DNA of 64,000 bases from Myxococcus hansupus. Lineage in GTDB: Bacteria > Myxococcota > Myxococcia > Myxococcales > Myxococcaceae. The notes under the pieces were generated by a model. It was not told the origin of the DNA. It saw only the letters and a program-made list of their open reading frames with translations, and made no database searches. A program made the translations under genes and the position numbers. The DNA lies in contig NZ_CP012109.1 in assembly GCF_000280925.3 (NCBI RefSeq), positions 7,150,501-7,214,500 of the forward strand, written 5' to 3'. Below are positions 28,287 through 36,355 of this stretch, in pieces (position 1 is the first letter of the stretch; each line of letters starts with the position of its first letter).

Positions 28287-28877
28287 TCACTGACCGCCGC
28301 TGAGTGGCAGCTCTGTCCACCAGATGTTCTTGAAGCTCCGAGCCTTGAACTCCCGAGCGACTTCCAGTCCCAACACGTAGGAGGTAGGTGCCTTGTCGAT
28401 GCGGAAGCACTGAGGCGCGTCCTTCATCTTCTTCCGGTCGAGGACAATCTTATCGATCCCAATGATTTCTTCGGGGTCCTCGTCATCCCATTCGATGACA
28501 CTCTCCTTGCGGTCGAGGCAGTCGAAGGTGCCAATGGGATTGATGATGAAGTAGTCCCGGCTATGAACGCGCTTGCGGTGGTCGTAGAGCGTGAACGGCA
28601 GGTACTCAATCTCGTTCTTGCAGTGCTTTTCGATGGCGGCCTTGAATTCATTCGACCCCACCAGCACGTTCCGGCTGTTTCCCAGCAGCGGAGACAGCTT
28701 GATGCCCGGGTTCTCCCGGTTCATGAAGATCTTGGCCTCTTTGGGATACTCCACGCCGATGCGAACGCCGCTCGAGGCGCGATGGGCCAAGGGATTGATG
28801 CCCTCGACGAAGTTGTCCAAGAAGCAAAGACTGTCATCATCAGGGTCACCCAAGACACTTATCTTGAAGAACCGCAT
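28287..28877 (-). CDS. Imm11-like (DUF1629) immunity protein
   Basis: 196 residues from ATG 28877 with GGGAGG 5 bases upstream. The second half has the Imm11 pattern: NPIGTFDCLDRKESVIEW, IIGIDKIVLDRKKMKDAPQC, then FRIDKAPTSYVLGLEVAREF and the closing NIWWTELP. These proteins bind and block toxins of polymorphic toxin systems. The gene directly follows the AHH nuclease gene, the usual toxin-immunity order, so it is the likely antidote. Together with its toxin it is lower in G+C than the flanking genes, with more Lys, Asn and Ile codons, which suggests recent horizontal gain of the pair. Confidence 0.78.
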   Translation of the reverse strand: MRFFKISVLGDPDDDSLCFLDNFVEGINPLAHRASSGVRIGVEYPKEAKIFMNRENPGIKLSPLLGNSRNVLVGSNEFKAAIEKHCKNEIEYLPFTLYDHRKRVHSRDYFIINPIGTFDCLDRKESVIEWDDEDPEEIIGIDKIVLDRKKMKDAPQCFRIDKAPTSYVLGLEVAREFKARSFKNIWWTELPLSGGQ

Positions 28878-28910
28878 AGTCCTCCCATCTCTTGAGTTCA
28901 CACCCGGGGT

Positions 28911-29753
28911 TCAAAGGTCCGTGTAGTTGGCGGCTCCAGGTTCCTGCTTCTGAAAGCTGGAGGCGGGCATGTCGTCGATGGCTTGACTGCGCCCGCCCAT
29001 CTGCGCGCCGGCATCAATGACCTTCGGGTAGAGGTCCCGAGAGATTCGTTCGATCTTCCTTCTGCACTTCCTGTAGGCAGGAAGCTTCCCCTTGCACTTC
29101 TCCACCTTCGCTTGAAGAGGCGCGAACACCGCATCGAGCAAGAGCCGTACGTTCTTGCTGTAGCCCTGGTGAGAACGCGTCATCCGGGTCTTGCGATGCC
29201 GAGGCAACCGGAGGGCACTGGATACCTTCCTGTCCATGGGCAGGATGATCATGTTGAGCGCGGCATTGAGGTTGTAGCCCTCGTCCATCAACCCGCCGCG
29301 CACCAGCAGGACCACCCTCCCTTCCAAGCGGTGTCCCTTCCCGACATTGAGGATGGCCCCACGAAGGTCGCTGTTGGGAACGAGGTGATGTGCCTCGTGC
29401 CAATACGGCGTGCTCGCGTTCGTCCTGAAGTTCCTCATCCACTGTTTCTTCCGGCTCATGAACTCATGAGCGAGGTCCCATTCCCCCTTCACAGGAGGCT
29501 TGGTGGACTTCGCGATGAACCAGAAGGTCTCCATGAGGAAACTCTTCTCGCGGACCTCGACGCTCAGCGACTTGTAGGCAGGCCAGTTGTAGCGGCCCGA
29601 ATCGGACTTGGCCCGCTGATAGCCCTGCCATTGATGACTGCAGGGGTCATTGTCTTTGTATCCCTGGTGCCGGTTGAGGCATCCCTTTCCCTTTTGGGAG
29701 AGGTGCTTCCCCGGAAGGTTCTCGATGTCCCACGTGTGCTGGTCTTTCGACAT
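28911..29753 (-). CDS. AHH-domain nuclease toxin
   Basis: 280 residues from ATG 29753 with a GAGGTCC site upstream. The central domain has the AHH signature of the HNH/ENDO VII superfamily: YWHEAHHLVPNSDLRGAI (A121-H122-H123), then DEGYNLNAALNMIILP and a later H186 in LRLPRHRK. It should cut nucleic acid. The first 90 residues are Cys/His/Trp-rich (for example C25, C38, H40) and may form a marker or metal-binding domain. The C-terminal tail is very basic. It lies behind PAAR-like and DUF6484 genes and before an immunity gene, so it is most likely a type VI effector. Base composition is lower in G+C than its neighbours. Confidence 0.82.
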   Translation of the reverse strand: MSKDQHTWDIENLPGKHLSQKGKGCLNRHQGYKDNDPCSHQWQGYQRAKSDSGRYNWPAYKSLSVEVREKSFLMETFWFIAKSTKPPVKGEWDLAHEFMSRKKQWMRNFRTNASTPYWHEAHHLVPNSDLRGAILNVGKGHRLEGRVVLLVRGGLMDEGYNLNAALNMIILPMDRKVSSALRLPRHRKTRMTRSHQGYSKNVRLLLDAVFAPLQAKVEKCKGKLPAYRKCRRKIERISRDLYPKVIDAGAQMGGRSQAIDDMPASSFQKQEPGAANYTDL

Positions 29754-29776
29754 GTGGACCTCGCTTCGAACCGCGC

Positions 29777-30289
29777 TCAGTTGATCTGAACCTTCCCGCC
29801 CTTGATGCGCTGAATCCCGTCGGCTTCGGTTCGGATGTTGAGTCCACGCAACACCACCTCACCGTTCCGGCGCAGTGTCAGCGTCGCCTTCCCACACCGC
29901 AGCACCACTTCATCGCGCCCCTCGATGACGACGCGCCTGCCATCCACGCGCGCCTCTTTTGGAACCTCTTCAAGGGAGCGCTCCAACACCGCGTCGATGA
30001 GCGGTGTCGCGCTGGTGGGAGCAACCAGTCCGACCAACATCGGCAAGCGGGGGTCACCGTTTTCGAAGAGCAGGATGGCGCCGTGGCGCTCAGCGGCGGC
30101 ACGAACCAGCACCGCTCGCTCCAGTCCCAGGGAGACACGCGCGACAAGAGGTCCCGCCACGTTGCCGGGAAAGTCCACGCGCACGAGGCCATCTCCCGCC
30201 AGCGCCGCCACCCACCCGACACGCGGCTCCAGAATGCGCTCCCCCGATGACGCCAAGGGTGCTTGCCTCTTGGGAACGGAAGAACTCAT
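29777..30289 (-). CDS. DUF6484 domain protein (T6SS cargo accessory)
   Basis: 170 residues from ATG 30289, preferred over GTG 30295 because GGAGGGG is then 5 bases away. The pattern GWVAALAGDGLVRVDFPGN, then GAILLFENGDPRLPMLVGLV, is that of DUF6484 proteins, which accompany DUF4150 and effector genes in type VI loci. The C-terminal part is a repetitive short-strand region (RVDGRRVVIEGRDEVVLRCG, ATLTLRRNGEVVLRG) like the end of gp5/VgrG beta-helices. It may act as an adaptor between spike and effector; this is inference. Confidence 0.8.
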   Translation of the reverse strand: MSSSVPKRQAPLASSGERILEPRVGWVAALAGDGLVRVDFPGNVAGPLVARVSLGLERAVLVRAAAERHGAILLFENGDPRLPMLVGLVAPTSATPLIDAVLERSLEEVPKEARVDGRRVVIEGRDEVVLRCGKATLTLRRNGEVVLRGLNIRTEADGIQRIKGGKVQIN

Positions 30290-30322
30290 GGACACCCCTC
30301 CGCATCGAACACGTTCACATGC

Positions 30323-30784
30323 TCAACGAGGCTCGCCACAGCACTCACACACGTCCTGCGCGGACTTTCCCGAAGCAACCACAGGAGGCTGCATGACCGG
30401 AGCGGGCGGCGTGTTCTTGTCGTTGTGGAGCATCAGGTCGAACGCGCGGGCCACATGCTTGCCTTCAATCAGCACGTCGAACGCGTAATTGACGAACTCC
30501 GCCTTGCCCTTCGTCTTGCCCGAAGCCACCCCGCCCCCTGCCGTGCCGGCTTCATCTCCCGTGCTGGTGCTGAAGTTCGAGTCTTCCAGGCACACAGGCT
30601 TCCCATCCGCCGTCACCTTCTTGCTTCCCTTGGCGGTGTCCGCCGAGCGCGCGACGTTGGGATAGGGAACCGGAACCGGCCCCGCGGGGCTCGGCGTCTT
30701 GCAGACGTCGGGAAACGCAACGGTGACGCCGTTGCTGTCCTCCTTCACGACGGACAGCGCATTCACGCCCACGGTGTTCGGCAT
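30323..30784 (-). CDS. DUF4150 PAAR-like spike-tip protein
   Basis: 153 residues from ATG 30784 with a GGGGGAA site. The sequence starts MPNTVGVNALSVVKEDSNG, then AFPDVCKTPSPAGPVPVPYP and GKPVCLEDSNFSTSTGDEAG, the standard DUF4150 signature. These proteins cap the VgrG spike of a type VI system and carry effectors. No toxin domain is fused to it; the effector is a separate gene two positions downstream. It ends in a Cys-rich CECCG. It is the first gene of the seven-gene cargo operon, whose promoter should lie in the 87-base gap 30785-30871, where I see no clear motif. Confidence 0.88.
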   Translation of the reverse strand: MPNTVGVNALSVVKEDSNGVTVAFPDVCKTPSPAGPVPVPYPNVARSADTAKGSKKVTADGKPVCLEDSNFSTSTGDEAGTAGGGVASGKTKGKAEFVNYAFDVLIEGKHVARAFDLMLHNDKNTPPAPVMQPPVVASGKSAQDVCECCGEPR

Positions 30785-30871
30785 GTTCCCCCCGGGAAGC
30801 CACGTCCGTGTGAGCATTCAGGGTGCTTCAAGGCCCATGGATTGTGCAAACCAGGGGTGTTGCCGAACCGA

Positions 30872-32515
30872 CTAAAGCCAGCTCAACTCGCGCCGGCCCA
30901 GCTCCGCCAGCACACGCTCCGCGGCCCGGACGCCGAACCAGTTGGCCTCTTCGAACAAGCCCATGCCGCCCAGGTCCGAGTGCGCGAAGTGCAACGTGCG
31001 CCCCAGGCTCTCCGCCGCGGCCTTGCGGGCTTCGCCCCACATGAAGCCAGGCGTGGGCCGCACCATGGCGTGGCCCCAGCGCTGCACCTCCAGCCGCTGC
31101 GCCTGCGCCTCGATGCCGGGATGCGCTGGAACCATGTCCGCCATCACCAGCGACTCCCAATCCGCGTAGGTCGCGGACAGCGCCTTCTCGCGCTCGGCCT
31201 TCGCATCCCCGCCGTCCATGGGCAGGTACCACGTGAGCACCGTGGGCCCGCGCTCGTCCTGGCGCAGCGTCTGGTGCGTGGCCACCACGTAGCCCAGGCT
31301 GCGGCTCTCGTAGAAGACGTTGTCCCACGCGAGCGGGAACCCCCGGGAGCGCGGCGGCGAGGACAACGTCAGGTTCGCCACCACCCAGGGCCCATACGTG
31401 AAGCCGCCCAGCCACTCGGGGCGCTCGCGCCGCCACGGCGCCACCACGTGCGCCGCCACGAAGCGTGGACACGCCAGCACCACCTGCCGCGCCAGGAAGG
31501 CCCTCGGCTTGCCCGTGGCCGCGTCCACCGCGTCCACCCGGCAGCCGCCCTCCACGGGCTCCACCGTGTGCGCCAGCACGTTGCGCTCCAGCGCACCGGG
31601 CGGCAGCGCGGACACCAACTGCCGCACCAGCCGGCCGTTGCCCTCGGGCCAGCTCAAGTAGCCCTCGCTGCGCTCTCCATTCCCGTCCTGCCGCGCGGTG
31701 AAGTACCAGATGCCCGCCCACGCGGAGACGTGCTCGGCGGTGGTGCCGAAGTCGTCCCGGCACGCGTAGTCCACCACCCACTTCAGCCGCGTCGAACGGA
31801 AGCCCTCGCGCTCCAGCCACGCGGCCATGCTCAGCGCGTCCAGCGCCGTCCATTCCGCGTCGTCACTGGACAGCCCCGACGGCACCGCGAAGGCCCGGCG
31901 ACCCTTCGCGTCGCGCGCCGCCGCGAAGCCATTCATGCGCGCCTCGAAGCGCCGCAGCTCCTCCAGGTCCTCCGCGCTGGCCCCCGCGTGCAGGTACAGC
32001 CCTTCGTACCAGTGGCCCCGGTAGAAGAAGCGCTCCTCCGGCTCGTGGATGAGCAGCGACTCCTCGAAGTGCGGGCGGCCCGCGTCGTCCACGCCGGACA
32101 CCGCGCCCATCTCGCGCAGCAACCGCACCACCGGCCCCCGGTCCTCCAGCGGCGCCGGCAGGTAGTGCGCGCCCCACGGATACGCGGAGACGGCGTTGCG
32201 CCCGGAGCGAGACGTGCCTCCCGGCTCGGCCTCCAGCTCCAACACCCGCACGCCCCGGACGCCCGCCGCCGCCAGCCGCCACGCCGCGGACAGGCCCGCC
32301 ACGCCCGCGCCCACGACCAGCACCTCCACCGGCTCGACGAGGTCCGCGCGAGGCAGCGGCCCGCCGCGCAGTTGGTGGCCCACCTCGACGACCTTGTCCA
32401 CCACCGCGCCCGGCACGCGGCCACGCGGCCTCGAAGTCCGGCACGCGCTGGTCGCCACCGCGGAACCGAGGAACGCGGCGACCAGCTCCCGCCGCGTCAG
32501 TTCCACCGCTGCCAC
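30872..32515 (-). CDS. FAD-dependent amine-oxidase-type flavoprotein, possibly Tat-exported lipoprotein
   Basis: 547 residues, GTG start at 32515. The N-terminus LTRRELVAAFLGSAVATSAC has a twin-arginine motif followed by a hydrophobic stretch and a lipobox-like cysteine at 25, suggesting Tat export. The dinucleotide fold VLVVGAGVAGLSAAWRLAAAG (G69-x-G71-x-x-G74) is followed by an ELEAEPGGTSRSG ribose-binding segment, as in monoamine/polyamine oxidases and desaturases. The C-terminal FAD motif DLGGMGLFEEANWFGVRAA is present. It overlaps the spermidine synthase gene by 19 bases, so a polyamine or polyamine-adduct substrate is plausible but unproven. It is the last gene of the operon. Confidence 0.85.
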   Translation of the reverse strand: MAAVELTRRELVAAFLGSAVATSACRTSRPRGRVPGAVVDKVVEVGHQLRGGPLPRADLVEPVEVLVVGAGVAGLSAAWRLAAAGVRGVRVLELEAEPGGTSRSGRNAVSAYPWGAHYLPAPLEDRGPVVRLLREMGAVSGVDDAGRPHFEESLLIHEPEERFFYRGHWYEGLYLHAGASAEDLEELRRFEARMNGFAAARDAKGRRAFAVPSGLSSDDAEWTALDALSMAAWLEREGFRSTRLKWVVDYACRDDFGTTAEHVSAWAGIWYFTARQDGNGERSEGYLSWPEGNGRLVRQLVSALPPGALERNVLAHTVEPVEGGCRVDAVDAATGKPRAFLARQVVLACPRFVAAHVVAPWRRERPEWLGGFTYGPWVVANLTLSSPPRSRGFPLAWDNVFYESRSLGYVVATHQTLRQDERGPTVLTWYLPMDGGDAKAEREKALSATYADWESLVMADMVPAHPGIEAQAQRLEVQRWGHAMVRPTPGFMWGEARKAAAESLGRTLHFAHSDLGGMGLFEEANWFGVRAAERVLAELGRRELSWL

Positions 32516-33993
32516 TCCGCTTCGTAGTAGTGCACCAGCACCTGGTTGTTCAGCCGGTTCACCTCGGCGGGCAAGCGCCCCATGTCCGGAGGGAACTGGG
32601 TGAGCGACTCCATCGTCGGGTCATCCAGGAACAGCAGCCCTTCGGGCAGCGGCCGGTGCCGGCCCGGCACCTCGCTGGCCACCAGCACGTAGCCCCACTC
32701 GCCGAAGGAGGGCACCAGCGCGTGGTACGGCTCCGTCCAGAAGCCCGCGGCCTTCAGCGTCGTCTCCACGCACCAGAAGGAGCGCCGCGCGAACAGCGGG
32801 CTGGTGCTCTGCACCACCGCCACGCCTTCCGGCGTGATGCGCTTCTTCAAGAGCTTGTAGAAGCCCGTGGTGTACAGCTTCCCCAGCGCGAAGTTGTTCG
32901 GGTCCGGGAAGTCCACGATGACCACGTCGTACAGCGCGGTGCCCTCGGTGAGGAACTGCATGGCGTCGCCGTTCACCACCCGCATCCGGGGGTCCTTGAG
33001 CGACTGGCGGTTCAGCTTCACCAGCTCCTCGAAGTTGGACGCCAACTGCGTCATCGAGGGGTCCAGGTCCACCAGCGTGACGGAGCGGACCTCCGGGTAG
33101 CGCAGCACCTCCCGCGCGGCCAGCCCGTCCCCGCCGCCCAGGATGAGCACGTTCTCCACCTTCGCCGCGCGCACCATCGCCGGGTGCACCAGGGACTCGT
33201 GGTAGCGGTACTCGTCCAGGCTGGCGAACTGGAGGTTGCCGTTGAGGAACAGCGAGAAGCCCCGCTTGCCACGCGTGACGATGATGCGCTGGTACGGCGA
33301 GCTGGAGGCGTGCACCACCTCGTCCGCGTAGAGCTGGTCCTCGTAGAAGGTGGTGAGCCGGTCGCCCATGGCGAAGCCCACCAGCAGCAGCACCGTCAGG
33401 CCCACCGCCTTGACGCGCAGCCGCAGCGGGTTGCCCAAGAGCGGCGCGAGCAACCACGTGCTCCACAGCGCCACCGCCGCGTTCAGCACGCCGAACAGCA
33501 GGGACGTGCGCACCAGGCCCAGCTTCGGCACCAGCAGCAGCGGGAAGGCGACGCTGGCCGCGAGCGCGCCCACGTAGTCCAGCGACAGCACCTGGCTGAC
33601 CAGGTCCTTGAACTTGAGCTGGTCCTTGAGGATGCGCAGCAGGAGGGGAATCTCCATGCCCACCAGCGCGCCAATGGCAATCACGCTGCCATACAGCGCC
33701 ACGCGGAACAGGTCCGTCAGCGTGAAGGTGAGGAACAGCATGGGCGCGCAGATGCCGCCCAGCAGCGCCACCGCCAGCTCCACCTCCACGAAGCGTTGCG
33801 CCACCCCGCGCTCGACATAGCGCGACAGGTAGCTGCCAATGCCCATGGCGAAGAGGTAGCCACCAATGACGGTGGAGAACTGGGTGATGGAGTCGCCGAG
33901 CAGGTAGCTGGCGAGCGCCCCGACGACGAGCTCGTAGATGAGCCCGCACGTCGCGATGACGATGACGGTGATGTACAGCAGCGTCTTGTTCAA
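32497..33993 (-). CDS. Membrane-anchored spermidine synthase (aminopropyltransferase)
   Basis: 498 residues. The first 215 are a seven-helix membrane domain (LIYELVVGALASYLLGDS, GGYLFAMGIGSYLS, GALVGMEIPLLLRIL). Residues 230-460 are a SpeE-type aminopropyltransferase with SSPYQRIIV, LNGNLQFASLDEYRYHESL, the AdoMet-binding GGGDG (286-290), VDLDPSMTQLA and DFPDPN. It transfers aminopropyl groups from decarboxylated AdoMet to a polyamine acceptor. The AdoMet decarboxylase that makes the donor is the first gene of the same operon. The membrane fusion is a known subfamily, but its acceptor is less certain than for soluble SpeE. Confidence 0.9.
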   Translation of the reverse strand: MNKTLLYITVIVIATCGLIYELVVGALASYLLGDSITQFSTVIGGYLFAMGIGSYLSRYVERGVAQRFVEVELAVALLGGICAPMLFLTFTLTDLFRVALYGSVIAIGALVGMEIPLLLRILKDQLKFKDLVSQVLSLDYVGALAASVAFPLLLVPKLGLVRTSLLFGVLNAAVALWSTWLLAPLLGNPLRLRVKAVGLTVLLLVGFAMGDRLTTFYEDQLYADEVVHASSSPYQRIIVTRGKRGFSLFLNGNLQFASLDEYRYHESLVHPAMVRAAKVENVLILGGGDGLAAREVLRYPEVRSVTLVDLDPSMTQLASNFEELVKLNRQSLKDPRMRVVNGDAMQFLTEGTALYDVVIVDFPDPNNFALGKLYTTGFYKLLKKRITPEGVAVVQSTSPLFARRSFWCVETTLKAAGFWTEPYHALVPSFGEWGYVLVASEVPGRHRPLPEGLLFLDDPTMESLTQFPPDMGRLPAEVNRLNNQVLVHYYEAEWQRWN

Positions 33994-34037
33994 GGCGTCA
34001 CTTCACTTCGAAGGCACGTGAGGGCGGAGCGCGCCGC

Positions 34038-34265
34038 TCATCCACTGATGGCCGCGGCCACGATGATGGCCAGGCCGATGATGAACGAGCCGATGACGAT
34101 GCCCACCGCCGTGTTCTGGTCGGCCTCCAGCTCCTTGTGGACGTCGAACGGCATGATGAGGCGGATGACGTAGAAGCCCGCCACGAACACCGCCAGACCG
34201 ATGAGCGAGTAGATGATGCTCGCGAGCACACCCTGAACGCTGACCACCACGCCAAGTAACAACAT
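34038..34265 (-). CDS. DUF350 (YjfL-like) small membrane protein
   Basis: 75 residues with two strongly hydrophobic helices (VVVSVQGVLASIIYSLIGLAVFVAGFYVI and AVGIVIGSFIIGLAIIVAAAI). The linker PFDVHKELEADQNTAVGIVIG between them is the conserved DUF350 signature. ATG 34265 follows GGGAGGG. The start shares its A with the stop of the preceding gene (TGATG), so translation is coupled. DUF350 proteins are inner-membrane components found with DUF4178, polyamine enzymes and stress genes; function unknown. Confidence 0.87.
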   Translation of the reverse strand: MLLLGVVVSVQGVLASIIYSLIGLAVFVAGFYVIRLIMPFDVHKELEADQNTAVGIVIGSFIIGLAIIVAAAISG

Positions 34266-34426
34266 CACTTCCCTCCCATGTAGCCGCCAGTCCACAGCAG
34301 GACGCCGCCCGGCCCACGCCGCACGTTGCCCGGTACCCGGTCCCGCTCTTCCTTCGTGAAGGGAGACCAGCCCGACAATGTCAGGGCCGCGTACCCCAGC
34401 AGCACCAGTCCTCCAAACCACTTCAT
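34265..34426 (-). CDS. Tiny single-pass membrane protein
   Basis: 53 residues from ATG 34426, with GGGAGG 8 bases upstream. One N-terminal membrane helix (FGGLVLLGYAALTLSGW) is followed by a polar tail rich in Arg and Gly (KEERDRVPGNVRRGPGGVLL). It resembles no family I know, but position and coupling (stop overlaps the DUF350 start) make it a real gene of this operon. Confidence 0.7.
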   Translation of the reverse strand: MKWFGGLVLLGYAALTLSGWSPFTKEERDRVPGNVRRGPGGVLLWTGGYMGGK

Positions 34427-34459
34427 GACACGCCTCCCACCAGCCGTGACCACCGAATC

Positions 34460-36355
34460 CTAGACGTTGCTCTCCGCCCAGCGCCGCGTCTCGAAGCTGT
34501 GCGAACGGAACACCGACACGAGGGGCCCCAGCACCATCAGCCCCAGCGCGAAGCAGAACCAGGTGCCCTGGGGCGCGTCGTGCGTAAGCTTCACCGTGAA
34601 GCTGCGGTCCCTGGGTCTGCCCGGCTCGGGGGTGAACGAGGCCGTCGTGCGCAGCACGTACTTCCCGGCGGGCAACGGCGACAGGTAGGTGCTGCCGCCC
34701 GTGCTGCCCTCGGACCAGGACTCACCGTCCGTCGTCCCCCGGTAGTAGCTCAGCTCCTCGTAGAAGCTCACCACCTCGTTCGTGTCCTGGTTCACCAGGT
34801 CGCCCTGGATGCCCAGCCAATCGTTGAGGACCGGCGCCTGGACCTCCACCTTCATGTTGCCGCGCTTGGTCAACTCGAAGGGCTCGCTGAAGTTCATCGC
34901 CGTGGGCGTGCCCGAGTTCGCCGTGTGGGGCACCGTCACCACCTGGTCCAGCACCACGGTGTTCGAAGCCCGCGCGGTGATGAGGGCGGACAGCGCGAAC
35001 AGCGCCACCATCCAGATGCCCATCCACATGAGCGAGGACCGCAGGCCCCCATGGAAGGGATTGGGCTGGCTGGGCGCGACGCCGTCCGGCCTGGGCAGGG
35101 GTTCCTTCAACCTGAAGGACTCCTGCACCACCTCCGGCGCCAGGTACTCGCCGTGGGTGTACGTCACCTCGTCGTCCGTGGAGTCCACGCTCACCGAGTA
35201 CGGCGCCGCGACATACTCCGCCGCCTGGGCCCGCTCGCCCACCTTCACCGTCCAGTAGAACTCGCCCAGGACCAGGTCCGTGACGGCGGTGACGGTCTGG
35301 AAGCACTTGTAGCGGCGGCCGTTGAAGAAGGCGGAGACCTCCGGGACCAGGGACACCTCACCCGCGGGCAGCGGCGTGAGGAACACCCAGTGGCCATTGG
35401 AGTTCATCAGCCAGGTGAAGCCGCGCGACGCGTTGTAGAGGAGGTACTCCTCCCAGGGATAACGAATCCCCTCCACGGTGCACGAGCGCTCCAGGAAGCC
35501 GATGCAAATCCACTCCGTGCCGTCCAGCTTGCCCTTGGTGCCCAGCGGAATCAGGAGCGGGCGGGCCGGCTTCTCCAGCAGCCGGAGGAAGGACAGCTTC
35601 CCCTGGCGCACACCGAGCATGGCGCCGCAGTAGGGACACACCACGCGCAGCGTCTTGTCCGGCGCGCGCAGCTCCAGGTTGCCGTTGCACTCCGTGCAGC
35701 GCGCCTGCTGCAGCTCCACCTTGCGCACGCGGGGCCGAAGCTGCCCGGCCGAGATGCCGAGCTGCCCCAGCTTCAGCGCCTCCCCCATGAAGACCTCGGG
35801 GGTGTGCCCTCGCGTGCCGAAGTCGAGCGTGACGAAGGCGCCCTTGGGGCCCGTGGCGTCCACGTACCAGGCGTCCTGCGTGGGGTCCAAGTCGTTCGGG
35901 AGCTGGCCCTCGGCGGCCGTCACCCGGCCGTGGCCCCGCTCTTCGATAATCCAGGCGCGATCCCTCAGGTGCAGGCGCTCACCGGGGTGCATGTCATCCA
36001 AGGACACGCCGTCCTCGGTCCCCATGTCGAACATGAGGTGGAAGACGCCCTCGGACTCGCTGATCCACGCGGTGCGGCCGTCCTCGAACTCCACGTACCA
36101 CTCGTCCCAGGGGCCCTCGCCGTGGTCCTTCTGCAGGTGCCCGACGATGGTGTACGCCGTCTTCTGGAAGCGGCCCTGCGCCCGGAGCTGGAGCGGAGAG
36201 TCGGTGGGGACGATGCTGCCAATCTTCCCGTGAGACTCGAAGTCCAGCCCCTTGCGGGCCACCACCGTCTGGCAGTGGTCGCACACCACCACCTGCGCCG
36301 AACCGGCGGTGAACTGCACCATCGCGCCGCACGATGGACACTTCCCCTGCGTCAC
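34460..36355 (-). CDS. DUF4178 protein with two zinc ribbons and a membrane segment
   Basis: 631 residues. An N-terminal zinc ribbon (CPSCGAM, CDHCQTV) leads into a first DUF4178 domain (about 40-190). A second ribbon (CTECNGN, CPYCGAM at about 220-247) and a second DUF4178-like domain follow (about 265-420, with WEEYLLYNASRGFTWLMNSNGHW). A membrane helix is at about 445-465 (SLMWMGIWMVALFALSALI), then an outer beta domain and a final helix (FCFALGLMVLGPLVSVF). The start overlaps the AdoMet decarboxylase stop (ATGA). DUF4178 proteins occur with DUF350 and polyamine genes in many bacteria; their activity is unknown. The mixed cytosolic/outer layout suggests a sensor or scaffold. Confidence 0.85.
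   Translation of the reverse strand: MTQGKCPSCGAMVQFTAGSAQVVVCDHCQTVVARKGLDFESHGKIGSIVPTDSPLQLRAQGRFQKTAYTIVGHLQKDHGEGPWDEWYVEFEDGRTAWISESEGVFHLMFDMGTEDGVSLDDMHPGERLHLRDRAWIIEERGHGRVTAAEGQLPNDLDPTQDAWYVDATGPKGAFVTLDFGTRGHTPEVFMGEALKLGQLGISAGQLRPRVRKVELQQARCTECNGNLELRAPDKTLRVVCPYCGAMLGVRQGKLSFLRLLEKPARPLLIPLGTKGKLDGTEWICIGFLERSCTVEGIRYPWEEYLLYNASRGFTWLMNSNGHWVFLTPLPAGEVSLVPEVSAFFNGRRYKCFQTVTAVTDLVLGEFYWTVKVGERAQAAEYVAAPYSVSVDSTDDEVTYTHGEYLAPEVVQESFRLKEPLPRPDGVAPSQPNPFHGGLRSSLMWMGIWMVALFALSALITARASNTVVLDQVVTVPHTANSGTPTAMNFSEPFELTKRGNMKVEVQAPVLNDWLGIQGDLVNQDTNEVVSFYEELSYYRGTTDGESWSEGSTGGSTYLSPLPAGKYVLRTTASFTPEPGRPRDRSFTVKLTHDAPQGTWFCFALGLMVLGPLVSVFRSHSFETRRWAESNV

Noticed and set aside
30785..30871. 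Type VI structural genes near the cargo operon
   Set aside because: Neither this gap nor any gene in the window encodes VgrG, Hcp, sheath or membrane-complex proteins; only cargo and PAAR-like functions are present.
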